Part shown: piece by piece, positions 9,091 through 17,800 of the stretch | Layout of the letters: every line of letters begins with the position of its first letter | How positions within the stretch are numbered: position 1 is the stretch's first letter | Source: Williamsia phyllosphaerae | GTDB taxonomy: Bacteria; Actinomycetota; Actinomycetes; Mycobacteriales; Mycobacteriaceae | Reading direction: 5' to 3' | Length of the DNA: 64,000 nucleotides | Assembly (NCBI RefSeq): GCF_014635305.1 | Contig: NZ_BMCS01000003.1 | Coordinates: 758,800 to 822,799, forward strand | The notes under the pieces: generated by a model | Seen by the model: only the letters and a program-made list of their open reading frames with translations | Told to the model about the DNA's origin: nothing | The model's database searches: none | Program-made: the position numbers and the translations under genes

Positions 9091-9109
9091 ACCCCCGACG
9101 GTAGCGCCG

Positions 9110-9682
9110 TCACCCGGCCTCGACGATCCCCGCCGCCTGTCCGACCCTGCGGTAGGCGGCGGCCAGCGAGTCGACGGTGTCGTGGGCGTTGAGTCCGCTG
9201 GGGTTGGGGACAATCCACAGCGGTGTACCGGCGAGCTGTTCGTCCTGCTCCCCCGTGACGGCCTTGGGTCGACGAAAGGCGGTGCGGTAGGCCGTGATCC
9301 CGGCGACCGCGACCACCTTCGGCGCGACGGTACGCACGGTGTCGAGGAGCCGCCGGGTCCCATCCCGCAGTTCGTCCGACGTCAGTTCGTCGGCGCGGGC
9401 GGTCGCCCTCGGGGCGAGGTTTGTGATCCCGATGCCCCGCCGCAGCAACATCTCCCGATCGGCGGCGGTGTATCCACCCGACGCATCGATCAGACGGTCG
9501 AGGATGCCCGCCCGGTGCAGAGCGGGGTAGAACCGGTTGCCGGGTCGCGCGAAATGCGCGCCTGTGGCCGCCGTCCAGAGGCTCGGGTTGATCCCCACGA
9601 ACAGCAGTCGACAGTCGTCGCCGATCAGGTCGTCGACCACGGAGTCGCGGTAGGCCGCCAGCTCGGTCTGCGTGAACCTCAT
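9110..9682 (-). CDS. mug: G/U mismatch-specific DNA glycosylase
   Basis: A 190-residue uracil-DNA-glycosylase superfamily member that removes uracil or thymine-like bases from mismatches with guanine. Motif 1 is GINPS (residues 30-34), where the asparagine positions the catalytic water as in Mug/TDG. The second motif is NPSGLNAH near residue 160, which intercalates and contacts the opposite base. The length is normal for Mug. It is divergent from the VOC gene, with 33 bases between the start codons. Confidence 0.92.
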   Translation of the reverse strand: MRFTQTELAAYRDSVVDDLIGDDCRLLFVGINPSLWTAATGAHFARPGNRFYPALHRAGILDRLIDASGGYTAADREMLLRRGIGITNLAPRATARADELTSDELRDGTRRLLDTVRTVAPKVVAVAGITAYRTAFRRPKAVTGEQDEQLAGTPLWIVPNPSGLNAHDTVDSLAAAYRRVGQAAGIVEAG

Positions 9683-9715
9683 CGATGGAGTAGATCAGCT
9701 CGTAGACTCCTCCCG

Positions 9716-10147
9716 ATGAGGCAGCAGGCCAGTTTCATCACCTTCGCCACCCCTGACCTCGACGCCGCGCGGGCCTTCTACTGCAGCGGATTGGGGTGGG
9801 AACCGCTTCTCGACGTCCCGGGCGAGATCTTGTTCTTCCAGGTCGCGCCCGGACTGCTCCTGGGGTTGTTCGACGCCGACAGCTTCGACTCCGATCTCGC
9901 GGGGGCGGGAAACGGGTCGACCGTGTCCGGGGTGACGATCGCCAACAACGTCGACAGCCGCGACGAGGTGATCGCCGTCGTCGATCAGATGACCGCGGCC
10001 GGCGCCACCGTCCTCAAGCCTCCTCAGGACGGTGCCTTCGGCGGCATCTTCCACGCCCACGTCGCCGACCCCAACGGCGTGATCTGGGAGATCGCGCACA
10101 ATCCCGGATGGCGCGTGGAGGCCGACGGAACGGTGGTCTTCGGTTGA
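9716..10147 (+). CDS. VOC family (glyoxalase-like) protein
   Basis: A 143-residue vicinal-oxygen-chelate fold protein. It shows the family pattern: an N-terminal TPDLDAARAFY stretch beginning the first beta-alpha-beta-beta-beta module, and the second module ending in HVADPNGVIWEI, which carries the usual C-terminal metal-ligand glutamate. The substrate is unknown; such proteins include glyoxalases, dioxygenases and antibiotic-resistance proteins. ATG 9716 is the start because the upstream frame is antisense to mug. It is convergent with a second VOC protein, the stops lying 1 base apart. Confidence 0.85.
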   Translation: MRQQASFITFATPDLDAARAFYCSGLGWEPLLDVPGEILFFQVAPGLLLGLFDADSFDSDLAGAGNGSTVSGVTIANNVDSRDEVIAVVDQMTAAGATVLKPPQDGAFGGIFHAHVADPNGVIWEIAHNPGWRVEADGTVVFG

Positions 10148-10148
10148 C

Positions 10149-10496
10149 CTACAGGTGCGTCAGCACGTTCACGACGGTTCCCGCGCTGTCGCGGTAGAAG
10201 AACCGGCGCACGCCCCACTCCTCATCGCTCAGCGGATGCACGATCTCCAGTGACGCGTCGATGGCCGCATGGTATCTCGCATCGACGTCGGACACCTCGA
10301 TAGACACCGCCGGGTTGCACGGCGCGGTCTGGTCGACGGTCATGAGGCTCAGCTGAACCCGATGGTCCGCGTCGGCGAGGGTCGCGATCCAGCCGTGGTC
10401 CATCACCACCTCCAGGCCCAGGACCGCCCGGTGCTCCGCTATCGCGGCGGCCAGATCGGTGACGGTGACGACCGGCATCACACGGGTGACTGTCAT
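10149..10496 (-). CDS. VOC family (glyoxalase/bleomycin-resistance-like) protein
   Basis: A 115-residue VOC-fold protein, slightly shorter than the convergent one at 9716. It opens with VTDLAAAIAEHRAVLGLEV and ends with FYRDSAGTVVNVLTHL, in which the usual terminal glutamate ligand appears replaced, so it may bind ligands without metal catalysis, like bleomycin-binding members. It is not a close duplicate of the neighbour, judging by the low similarity of the two translations. Confidence 0.8.
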   Translation of the reverse strand: MTVTRVMPVVTVTDLAAAIAEHRAVLGLEVVMDHGWIATLADADHRVQLSLMTVDQTAPCNPAVSIEVSDVDARYHAAIDASLEIVHPLSDEEWGVRRFFYRDSAGTVVNVLTHL

Positions 10497-10507
10497 GGGC
10501 TACAGGA

Positions 10508-10996
10508 TCACAGGTGTGCAGCGGTCACCGCAGCCCAGTAGATGTCGGCGGTGGCGTTGCAGGTGGTCAGCGCGGTCCCGGCGCCGTAGGCGTAGGCGCA
10601 GTTGGTCTTGAGGTCGGTGCGCAGGGCCGAATTGCACGCCGTGTAACTGCTACCCGAGGCGTCGGCGCGGTCGTAGCAGAGGTCATGGCGTGCGCACGGA
10701 CCGCGGAAGTCGGCCGCGAAGTAGCTGTCCGGCGACGACGTGCAGTAGTCGTGGCGGGCCACGGGAGCCAGGTTCGTGTTGTAGACGTAGTTGCTCGGGA
10801 TGCCGACGAACGCCGCCGCAGAGGTGGACCGCGACTGCACCGAGACAGGCGGTCCGGGGTAGACCTGCGACGCCGCCTGCGCGGCGGGGTCGATCGGGTA
10901 CTGCTCGGTCGGCGTGGCCGATGCGGTGGCCTGGTCACCAAGAACGGCGATCACCAGCAGGGCGAAGGTCACGACGGCGGCGCGAATTCGATTCAT
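10508..10996 (-). CDS. Secreted phospholipase A2
   Basis: A 162-residue exported protein. A signal peptide covers about residues 1-27 (hydrophobic core VVTFALLVIAVLG, cleavage after ATASA). The mature part carries the prokaryotic phospholipase A2 active site CARHDLCYD (101-109), with the catalytic His-Asp pair, plus several cysteines likely to form disulfides. It would hydrolyse the sn-2 ester of phospholipids outside the cell. No clear ribosome binding site precedes the ATG. The start is divergent from the SDR gene, with 161 bases between. Confidence 0.88.
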   Translation of the reverse strand: MNRIRAAVVTFALLVIAVLGDQATASATPTEQYPIDPAAQAASQVYPGPPVSVQSRSTSAAAFVGIPSNYVYNTNLAPVARHDYCTSSPDSYFAADFRGPCARHDLCYDRADASGSSYTACNSALRTDLKTNCAYAYGAGTALTTCNATADIYWAAVTAAHL

Positions 10997-11157
10997 TACC
11001 GGAGGTAATCACCTGCCCGTGACGCCGGCTCCCGAATTGGGCGAATTTCGTGTGAATTGCGAAAGACGTGATCGCGTTCGGGAATGACGCCGCGGGCGCA
11101 CCCCGTTGCAGCGGGGGTGTGCCGCTTCTCGGCATCACCGAACGAAAGGTCGCGATC

Positions 11158-11982
11158 ATGAGTGGAAAAGTGTGGTTCATCACCGGTACGTCCCGCGGAT
11201 TCGGACGCGAGTGGGCAATCGCCGCACTCGAGCGAGGCGACAAGGTCGCGGCCACCGCGCGTGACACGTCGAAGCTCGACGACCTCGCCGCGAAGTACGG
11301 CGACGCACTGCTGCCGATCGAACTCGACGTCACCGATCGCGATGCCGACTTCGCCGCGGTCAAGAAGGCGCACGACACGTTCGGTCGTCTCGACATCGTC
11401 ATCAACAATGCCGGCTACGGCCTGTTCGGATTCGTCGAAGAGGTCAGCGAGGCCGAGGCGCGCGACCAGTTGGAGACGAACGTCTTCGGCGCCCTGTGGA
11501 TCACCCAGGCGGCGCTGCCCATCATGCGCGAGCAGCGCAGCGGACACATCCTGCAGGTGTCGTCCATCGGCGGCATCAGCGCGTTCCCGCTGGTCGGTCT
11601 CTACCACGCGTCGAAGTGGGCGCTGGAGGGCTTCTCCCAGTCGCTGGCCCAGGAGGTCGAGGACTTCGGCATCCACGTCACGCTCATCGAACCGGGCGGG
11701 TTCAGCACCGACTGGAGCGGACCGTCGGCCAAGCACGCGACCGAGCTCGACGCCTACGCCGATGCGCACAAGGCCGCGCAGGAGGGCCGCAAGAAGCGCA
11801 GCGGCACGCCGGGCGACCCGACCGCGTCGGCCCGTGCTCTGCTCAAGGTGATCGACGCCGAGAAGCCGCCGCTGCGTGTGTTCTTCGGTGAGGCGCCGCT
11901 CGGTATCGCCAAGGCGGACTACGAGAGCCGCATCAAGAACTGGGAGCAGTGGCAGGACGTGGCCCTCGAGGCCCAGGGCTGA
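11158..11982 (+). CDS. Short-chain dehydrogenase/reductase
   Basis: A 274-residue classical SDR. The NAD(P)-binding TGTSRGFG motif is at 9-16, NNAG at 83-86, and the catalytic triad is serine 136, tyrosine 149 and lysine 153 (YHASK). The arginine in the glycine-rich loop suggests NADPH. ATG 11158 is preceded by AAAGG about 9 bases upstream; the frame opens earlier but without a better start. The substrate cannot be read. A 30-base perfect palindrome begins 41 bases after its stop and may act as its terminator. Confidence 0.9.
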   Translation: MSGKVWFITGTSRGFGREWAIAALERGDKVAATARDTSKLDDLAAKYGDALLPIELDVTDRDADFAAVKKAHDTFGRLDIVINNAGYGLFGFVEEVSEAEARDQLETNVFGALWITQAALPIMREQRSGHILQVSSIGGISAFPLVGLYHASKWALEGFSQSLAQEVEDFGIHVTLIEPGGFSTDWSGPSAKHATELDAYADAHKAAQEGRKKRSGTPGDPTASARALLKVIDAEKPPLRVFFGEAPLGIAKADYESRIKNWEQWQDVALEAQG

Positions 11983-12000
11983 GACAGCCCACCGGACGCC

Positions 12001-13158
12001 TCAGCGCAGGCGGAGTTCGACGACCACCGGCGAGTGATCACTCGCCGGTGGTTCGCCGTTGAGAGGCGGCAACTTCTGCGGTCGCATCGCGTCGAAATGT
12101 GCGGACGCGTAGATCCGGTCGCTGTTGGGCGGTGCACCGGCGGTCGCCTCCGACAGCCCCACGTCGGTGCACATCTCGTGCTCGCGGTCGAACTCGGCGG
12201 AGCCGTCGCGCACGTTGAAGTCGGCCCCGAGGATCGTCGGTCCGACCCACGTCGGGACGGTGTCGAGGATCGGCGCGACCTGGCGGGCAGGCTCGTCGAC
12301 GCCGTCGTGTGGCGAGCTGAAATGTCCGGACAGCACCCTGATCCGATTGCCGGTCGGCGTGCAGATCACGGCATCTGTGGCGGCACGCGGCTGGTACTCG
12401 GTGCTGGCGGCGAACACGCGAGCGCGACGGCCGAACCACCCCGAGACGATGCCCGACCACATCGCCGCCGCGGAGCGAAAACGTCGAGAGGTCTTGTCGC
12501 CGAATGCGTCCGAGATGCGCAGACCTCGCGCGTCGCTGATCGTGATGCCGCTGAAGGTCAGGACTCCCGTGCCCTCCCGACGCCCGTAGACCTTCTCCGC
12601 GGCCGGGGTCATGACCGCACCCGTGGGATGCAGGCGCTTGACCAGCTGCCCGAGTGTGTCGGTCATCGTCGAGCGCAACGCGAAGTCGTCGAGCTCCTGC
12701 AGCAGGACGATGTCGGCCTCGGCGGCCCGGATCGTCGCCGCCAGATGGTCGAGGGTGCGCGGTGTCGCGAGAAACTTCCCGGGGCCGCCCATGCCCCCGT
12801 GCACGTTGTACTCCAGCACCCGCAGGGTCTCGCCGATCACCTCCGGGGTCTCGACGTGGTCGGGGCGGTAGGGGCCCAGGCTCAGCCCGATCATCTGCGA
12901 CCGGACCATGCCCACCGCGAATCCGGCTGCCGCTCCGAGCAACGCCGCCGCGACGACGCCCGCGGAGGTGAACGCGCCGATCACGGCGCCGATCACGCCG
13001 CCCACCAGGAGCCACCACCCGCGATCACGGATCGTCGAGCCGATCAGGTCGATCAATCCCGGACGGTGGTCATCGAGGTCGAGCCTCGGCAGCATCGACC
13101 CGCCCGTGAGCGGGAGTCGACGGATGGTGTGGACGGTGACGTCGACGGCGAGGGTCAT
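12001..13158 (-). CDS. Endonuclease/exonuclease/phosphatase family protein, membrane-anchored
   Basis: A 385-residue protein of the EEP (DNase I-like) superfamily. An N-terminal region with two hydrophobic segments (about 50-90, rich in Gly/Ala/Val) probably anchors it to the membrane. The catalytic domain shows EYNVHGG, LLQE (metal-binding Glu), GADFNVRDG and the terminal SDH histidine motif. Members hydrolyse phosphodiesters in nucleic acids, sphingomyelin or inositol phosphates; the anchor favours an extracytoplasmic role, which is inference. ATG 13158 lies 5 bases beyond the Dabb gene stop. The final codons contain a long palindrome. Confidence 0.85.
   Translation of the reverse strand: MTLAVDVTVHTIRRLPLTGGSMLPRLDLDDHRPGLIDLIGSTIRDRGWWLLVGGVIGAVIGAFTSAGVVAAALLGAAAGFAVGMVRSQMIGLSLGPYRPDHVETPEVIGETLRVLEYNVHGGMGGPGKFLATPRTLDHLAATIRAAEADIVLLQELDDFALRSTMTDTLGQLVKRLHPTGAVMTPAAEKVYGRREGTGVLTFSGITISDARGLRISDAFGDKTSRRFRSAAAMWSGIVSGWFGRRARVFAASTEYQPRAATDAVICTPTGNRIRVLSGHFSSPHDGVDEPARQVAPILDTVPTWVGPTILGADFNVRDGSAEFDREHEMCTDVGLSEATAGAPPNSDRIYASAHFDAMRPQKLPPLNGEPPASDHSPVVVELRLR
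12023..12052. terminator. 30-base perfect palindrome, candidate bidirectional terminator
   Basis: Two 15-base arms (ACCACCGGCGAGTGA and its exact complement) meet without a loop. The element lies inside the last 18 codons of the EEP gene and 41 bases beyond the stop of the convergent SDR gene. As RNA it would fold into a strong GC-rich hairpin on either strand. No T-tract follows, which is common for actinobacterial terminators. Whether it terminates transcription is inferred. Confidence 0.6.
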
Positions 13159-13163
13159 CGGCG

Positions 13164-13478
13164 TCAGATCTCGAACTGCACGCGGGCGACCTGCTCGCAG
13201 ACGTCGACGATCCGTTTCCGGTGCGCGTTGTGCTCCGGGTCGTTGTCGTAGCCGCGGTAGGCGTCGATGTCCTGCCAGTCGTTGGTGATGGCGAAATCCC
13301 AGCCACCATCGCGCAGTCCGGCGTCGAGACCGGCGTGATTGGCGAGCAGTCCCGGCAGGGTCAGCGCAGCGATTCCGGCCAGGCCCGCCTCGAGCTCGAC
13401 GCGGTCGTCCGCTCGTCCGTCGGGACCGCGGTCGCGAAGGCGACCCATCACCACATTGCGAATCATGTCGTCGATCAT
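13164..13478 (-). CDS. Dabb-family (stress-responsive alpha/beta barrel) protein
   Basis: A 104-residue dimeric alpha-beta-barrel protein. Typical features are the MIRNVVMGRL opening strand, the alternating helix, the FAITNDWQDIDAYRGY segment and the HNAHRKRI motif near residue 85. Family functions are diverse (stress proteins, cyclases) and none can be assigned here. It is followed 5 bases later by the EEP gene on the same strand and starts 14 bases after the alcohol dehydrogenase gene ends, so all three may be cotranscribed. Confidence 0.85.
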   Translation of the reverse strand: MIDDMIRNVVMGRLRDRGPDGRADDRVELEAGLAGIAALTLPGLLANHAGLDAGLRDGGWDFAITNDWQDIDAYRGYDNDPEHNAHRKRIVDVCEQVARVQFEI

Positions 13479-13492
13479 CCCGCAGTCCGTTT

Positions 13493-14500
13493 TCAGGGAT
13501 GGACGACGGTGACCCCTCCGACGCCGGCGCCGGGTTCACCCAGCGCCATCAGCCGTGCCGGCGCATCGTCGAGGTCGACGGCGTCGCGGAGCAGGGCCTG
13601 CGGCGCCAGGGTTCCCGCGGCGATCTCGGCGAGCATCGCCGGATAGGTGTGCGCGGCCATACCGTGACTGCCCAGCAGTTGCAGTTCGCGTGCGATGACG
13701 AGTCCCATCGGGACGGCCGGTGCGACGTCGTCGCCGAGCAGTCCGACCTGTACGTGGCGTCCGCGGGGTCGCAGGCACGCGATGGACGCCCGCATGGTCG
13801 TGGCGGCACCGAACGCGTCGATGGACACGTCCATGTCCCGCAGATCGTCGGCCGACTGTGCGCTACGCGTCGCACCCAGAGACATCGCCAGGTCGCGGCT
13901 CACCGGTGACGGGTCGATCGCGACGACCGTCGCGCCGCGGGCGGCCGCGATCATCACCGCCGACAGTCCGACGCCGCCGCAGCCGTGCACGGCGACCGAC
14001 TCCCCCGCCTGCACGTCCGCCACCTGGGTCACCGCCCGGTAGGCGGTCGCGAAACGACAGCCCAGGCCGGCGGCGGTGTCGAAGTCGACGTCGTCGGGCA
14101 ACGCCACCAGGTTCACGTCCGCATGGTCGAGTGCGACGCGCTCGGCGAACGAGCCCTGATGGGTGAACCCGGGTTGGGTCTGGCGTTCGCACACCTGCTG
14201 ATCGCCGCGGCGACATGGTCCGCAGTCGCCGCAGGCGCAGACGAAGGGCACGGTCACGCGCGCACCGATCCCCCACTCGCGGACGTCGGCCCCGACCTCG
14301 ACGACGGTCCCGGCCAGTTCGTGGCCCGGCACATTCGGCAGCGGGATGTCGGGATCGTGCCCCTGCCAGCCATGCCAGTCGCTGCGACACAGACCGGTCG
14401 CGGCCACGGCCACCACCACCCCGTGCGCAGGGCAGGAGGGCTCGGCGATGTCGCGCACCGACATCGCCGCACCGAACGTCTCGTACACCACGGCTCGCAC
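13493..14500 (-). CDS. Zinc-dependent alcohol dehydrogenase (MDR family)
   Basis: A 335-residue medium-chain dehydrogenase. Catalytic zinc ligands C38, H60 and E61 are present (GLCRSD, PGHE). The structural zinc is held by C90, C93, C96 and C104. The Rossmann motif is GCGGVGLSAV, with an acidic residue (AIDPS) after the second strand that favours NAD. The substrate is unknown. GTG 14500 gives the family N-terminus; the open frame extends to 14803, but that is antisense to the divergent DUF503 gene. The start codons are 51 bases apart. Confidence 0.9.
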   Translation of the reverse strand: MRAVVYETFGAAMSVRDIAEPSCPAHGVVVAVAATGLCRSDWHGWQGHDPDIPLPNVPGHELAGTVVEVGADVREWGIGARVTVPFVCACGDCGPCRRGDQQVCERQTQPGFTHQGSFAERVALDHADVNLVALPDDVDFDTAAGLGCRFATAYRAVTQVADVQAGESVAVHGCGGVGLSAVMIAAARGATVVAIDPSPVSRDLAMSLGATRSAQSADDLRDMDVSIDAFGAATTMRASIACLRPRGRHVQVGLLGDDVAPAVPMGLVIARELQLLGSHGMAAHTYPAMLAEIAAGTLAPQALLRDAVDLDDAPARLMALGEPGAGVGGVTVVHP

Positions 14501-14551
14501 CGACTCATTGTGCTCTGTGTCGCCGACCGACCTGCACGTAGGATTGCCGCG

Positions 14552-14848
14552 ATGTGGATTGGGTGGATCGAGTTCGACTTCCTGTTGGGAGACGTGCACT
14601 CGCTGAAAGAGAAACGTTCCCTGGTGCGGCCGATCGTCTCGGAGATGAGCCGAAAGTTCTCCGTCTCGGCCGCGGAGGTCGATCACACCGATCTGCACCG
14701 CCGTGCCGGAATCGGCGCGTCGGTCGTCAGCGCCGACCGCGTGCACGTCACCGAGGTGATCGATCGTCTCGAACGGCACGGCGCCAGCCGACCCGAGGTG
14801 CACCTGGTCTCGGTGCGTCGACGGATCATCCGCGCGGACGAGGTCTGA
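14552..14848 (+). CDS. DUF503 family protein
   Basis: A 98-residue small cytoplasmic protein of the DUF503 family, recognisable from MWIGWIEFDFLL at the start and LKEKRSLVRPIV at residues 16-27. Family members (YlxP-like) often lie between infB and rbfA and have been linked to ribosome maturation. Here the gene stands alone between an alcohol dehydrogenase and an ABC exporter. ATG 14552 is the start because the earlier frame is antisense to the dehydrogenase. Confidence 0.85.
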   Translation: MWIGWIEFDFLLGDVHSLKEKRSLVRPIVSEMSRKFSVSAAEVDHTDLHRRAGIGASVVSADRVHVTEVIDRLERHGASRPEVHLVSVRRRIIRADEV

Positions 14849-14863
14849 TCCGGTCGCACGAGG

Positions 14864-17800
14864 TCAGCCCGCCAGGTGTCCCCACTCGTCGGAGAGCCGG
14901 GTCCACGGTCCGGTCGCGACGATCGCACCGTCGACCAGGACGACGACCCGGTCGGCCTGGGCCAGGGCCGCACGCTTGGACGTTGACCCCAGCACCGTGA
15001 TGCCCCGGTCGCGCAGTGCGGCCCACAGCTCGACCTCGGTGGTGGCATCGAGCGCACTCGAGACGTCATCGGCCAGAAGCAGTTCCGGCTCGATCGCCAG
15101 CGCGCGGGCCAGCGCCAGTCGCTGCACCTGACCGCCGGACAGTCGGACACCGCGGTGCCCGACGACCGAGTCGACACCGCCGGCCGCGGCGACATCGGGC
15201 TCGAGACGGGCGTCGGCCACCGCACGGTCGATCGGCCGGTCGTGGTCGAGGCGGACGTTGTCGGCGAACGTCCCCGACAGCACCCGGGGAACCTGCGCCA
15301 CATGCGCGACCTGCCCCGGCCGGAGGAACGTCTGGGCGTCAACGATGTCCGCGTCGTTCCACCGGATGACGCCGGTGTGGCCCACCAGCCCGCACAGGCT
15401 CGCGAGGAGGCTGGACTTCCCCGAACCCACCTGGCCGAGGAGCAACACGAGCTCCCCCGCCTCGACCGTGAGGTCGACGCCGGAGACACCGCGGGTGCCG
15501 TCGTCGTGCACCGCGGACACGTCGCGCAGTTCGAGGCGCCGCAGCGGGGTGCGCTGGGTCGGGGCCGGGCGAGGCGCCGTCCCGGCCCACAGGTCGACGC
15601 CCGGCGGGATGTCCATGAGGTCGGCGCCGCCGGCGAAGCGGCTCGTCGCCTTCTGCCAGGACCGGGTTCCCGGCGCCTCGGTGATGACCGCTCCGGCGAC
15701 CCGCCCGAAGTAGTCGAAGCCACCGACCGCACCCGACACCAGTAGCGCCGTCGCCAGATCCCAGCCGTCGAGCAGGTAGACCACCCACGCGGCGACGACA
15801 CCGAGTTGGACCATGACGACCGGCACCCCGATGAGTACCGACTGCACACGGTGTTCACGGACCGCGGCGTCGACGCGTCCGCCGTCGACGCCGCGCAGGT
15901 GTGCGTGGACGTCGTCGGTGGCGGCGGCGAGCTTGACGGTGCGCACGCTCTCCAACGACGACACCAGCGACCGCCCGAAGTGGGCGCGGGTGGCCGATGC
16001 GGCCGCGGCCGACCGACCCGCGATCGGGCGCCCGACCACCGACGCCGCGGCCGCGGCGATCATGACCGCGAGCAGGATCGCACCGGCCAGGACGCTGCCG
16101 CCGAGGACGGCGGCGGTCACGACGACGAACAGTCCGTTGGTGACGTCGATCCACCGGTCGGAGTAGCGCAGGAAACGGTCGGAGTCGAGTACCCGCGACA
16201 TCACCTCGCCGGGCGGTGTCCGCGGCAACCCGTGTTGCCGGGTCTGCGCCTCGAGCACGGTCATCCGGATCCGCAGCGACGCCGCGCTCCACCACGGCAG
16301 GAATCGTCGGATCGCCGCCGCGAGGGTGATCGGGTTGGCCAGCAGGACGATCACCAGGGAGACGGTCAGCGTGACCGGCGTCTCACCGCGCTGCAGGTTC
16401 TGCACGACGTGACCCCAGACGTAGCCGGTCAGCGCACCGGTCGCCCCGAGGATCGCGTTCACGGCGAACAACGCACATCCGAGAAGTCCCCACGTCGGGT
16501 GGACTCGGATGATGTGGGCGATCCCGCGCGTCAGGCTCGGTCCGTCACCGACATCGACGATCTCGGGCGGCGGGCCTTGACGTCGCACACCGCCGATGGC
16601 ACCCGCATCGGCGCCGGTCGGTTCCTTGTGCAGTGCGGGCCGTTCGACCGCGTCGGTACCGGCGGCGTCGAGGAGTCTCCGGAACGGTCCGGGTCGGGAC
16701 TCGAGTTCGGTGCGCGGGCCCTGGTCGATGATGTGGCCGCGTTCGAGCACCGCGACCTGGTCGGCGCGGGTCACGGTGGAGAGCCGGTGCGCGATGAGGA
16801 TGCCGGTGCGGTCGGCGAGAAGCCGGTCGGCGGCGCGGACCACGCGCGCCTCGGTGAGCGGGTCCATCCGCGCGGTCGCCTCGTCGAGGATCACCACGCG
16901 CACGTCGCGGACGAGCAACCGCGCGAACGCGACGAGTTGCTCCTCGCCCGCCGACAACGTCGTCCCGCCGGGTCCGAGAACCGTGTCGAGTCCGTCGGGC
17001 AGGCCGTCCACCCACGCGGTGAGGTCCAGTTCGTCGACCGCCCCCTGCAGACGGTTTCGCGGCAACGCCGCGAACAGTGCGATGTTGTCCGCCAGGGTCC
17101 CCGCGAGGATCTCGGTCCGTTGGGTCACCACGCCGACCGACGACCGCAGCTGGTGCAGGTCGAGATCGAGGACGTCGACCCCGCCGACGAACAACGACCC
17201 GGGCTCGGGATCGACCGCGCGCGAGACCAGCGAAGCGAGCGTCGACTTGCCCGATCCGGTCCGTCCGACGAGCGCGCATGTGCTGCCCGCCGGCACGGTC
17301 AGGTCGATGCCGTCGAGGGCGAACACCCCCTCGGCATAGGCGAAGCGCAGGTCACGCAGCACGATGTCGACGGGCCCGTCGGGGATGGGTTGCCCACCAA
17401 CGGGTTCGGGATCAGTACCCACCAGCTGTCGGAGCCGGATGATCGCACCCATGCCCGCCTGCAGTTCGGGGAGGTGACGTGCGAGTTGGTTGATCTGACC
17501 GATGAGGCCGGAGCTGACGAGGAAGAGCGTGACCAGGCTCGCGACGTCGAGGTCGTTGTCGGCCACGAGCGCCACCCCCGCGACGACGACTCCGCCGAGC
17601 AGCGCGTGCAGCAGTCCTCCACAACGGATGGCGATGCGCGACTCCACGGCGATGACGGCCCGGAAACGATCCTGGATGGTGCCGGAGATCTCCGCGACCC
17701 GACGCAACAGGTACGCCTGGCCCATGCTGGTGCGCATGTCGTCCCGGGCGGCGATGCCCTCCTCCATCGCCGCAGCGTGGTCGGTCCAGGCGATCTCCTC

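Noticed and set aside
9679..9720. Symmetric CTCATCG...CGATGAG around the mug/VOC start codons
   Set aside because: The arms are 28 bases apart and largely formed by the two start codons themselves, so the symmetry is probably trivial.
11021..11089. Small plus-strand frame (GTG, 22 codons) after a GGAGG sequence upstream of the SDR gene
   Set aside because: The spacing from GGAGG to GTG is about 13 bases and the peptide has no leader-like features; it may be chance.
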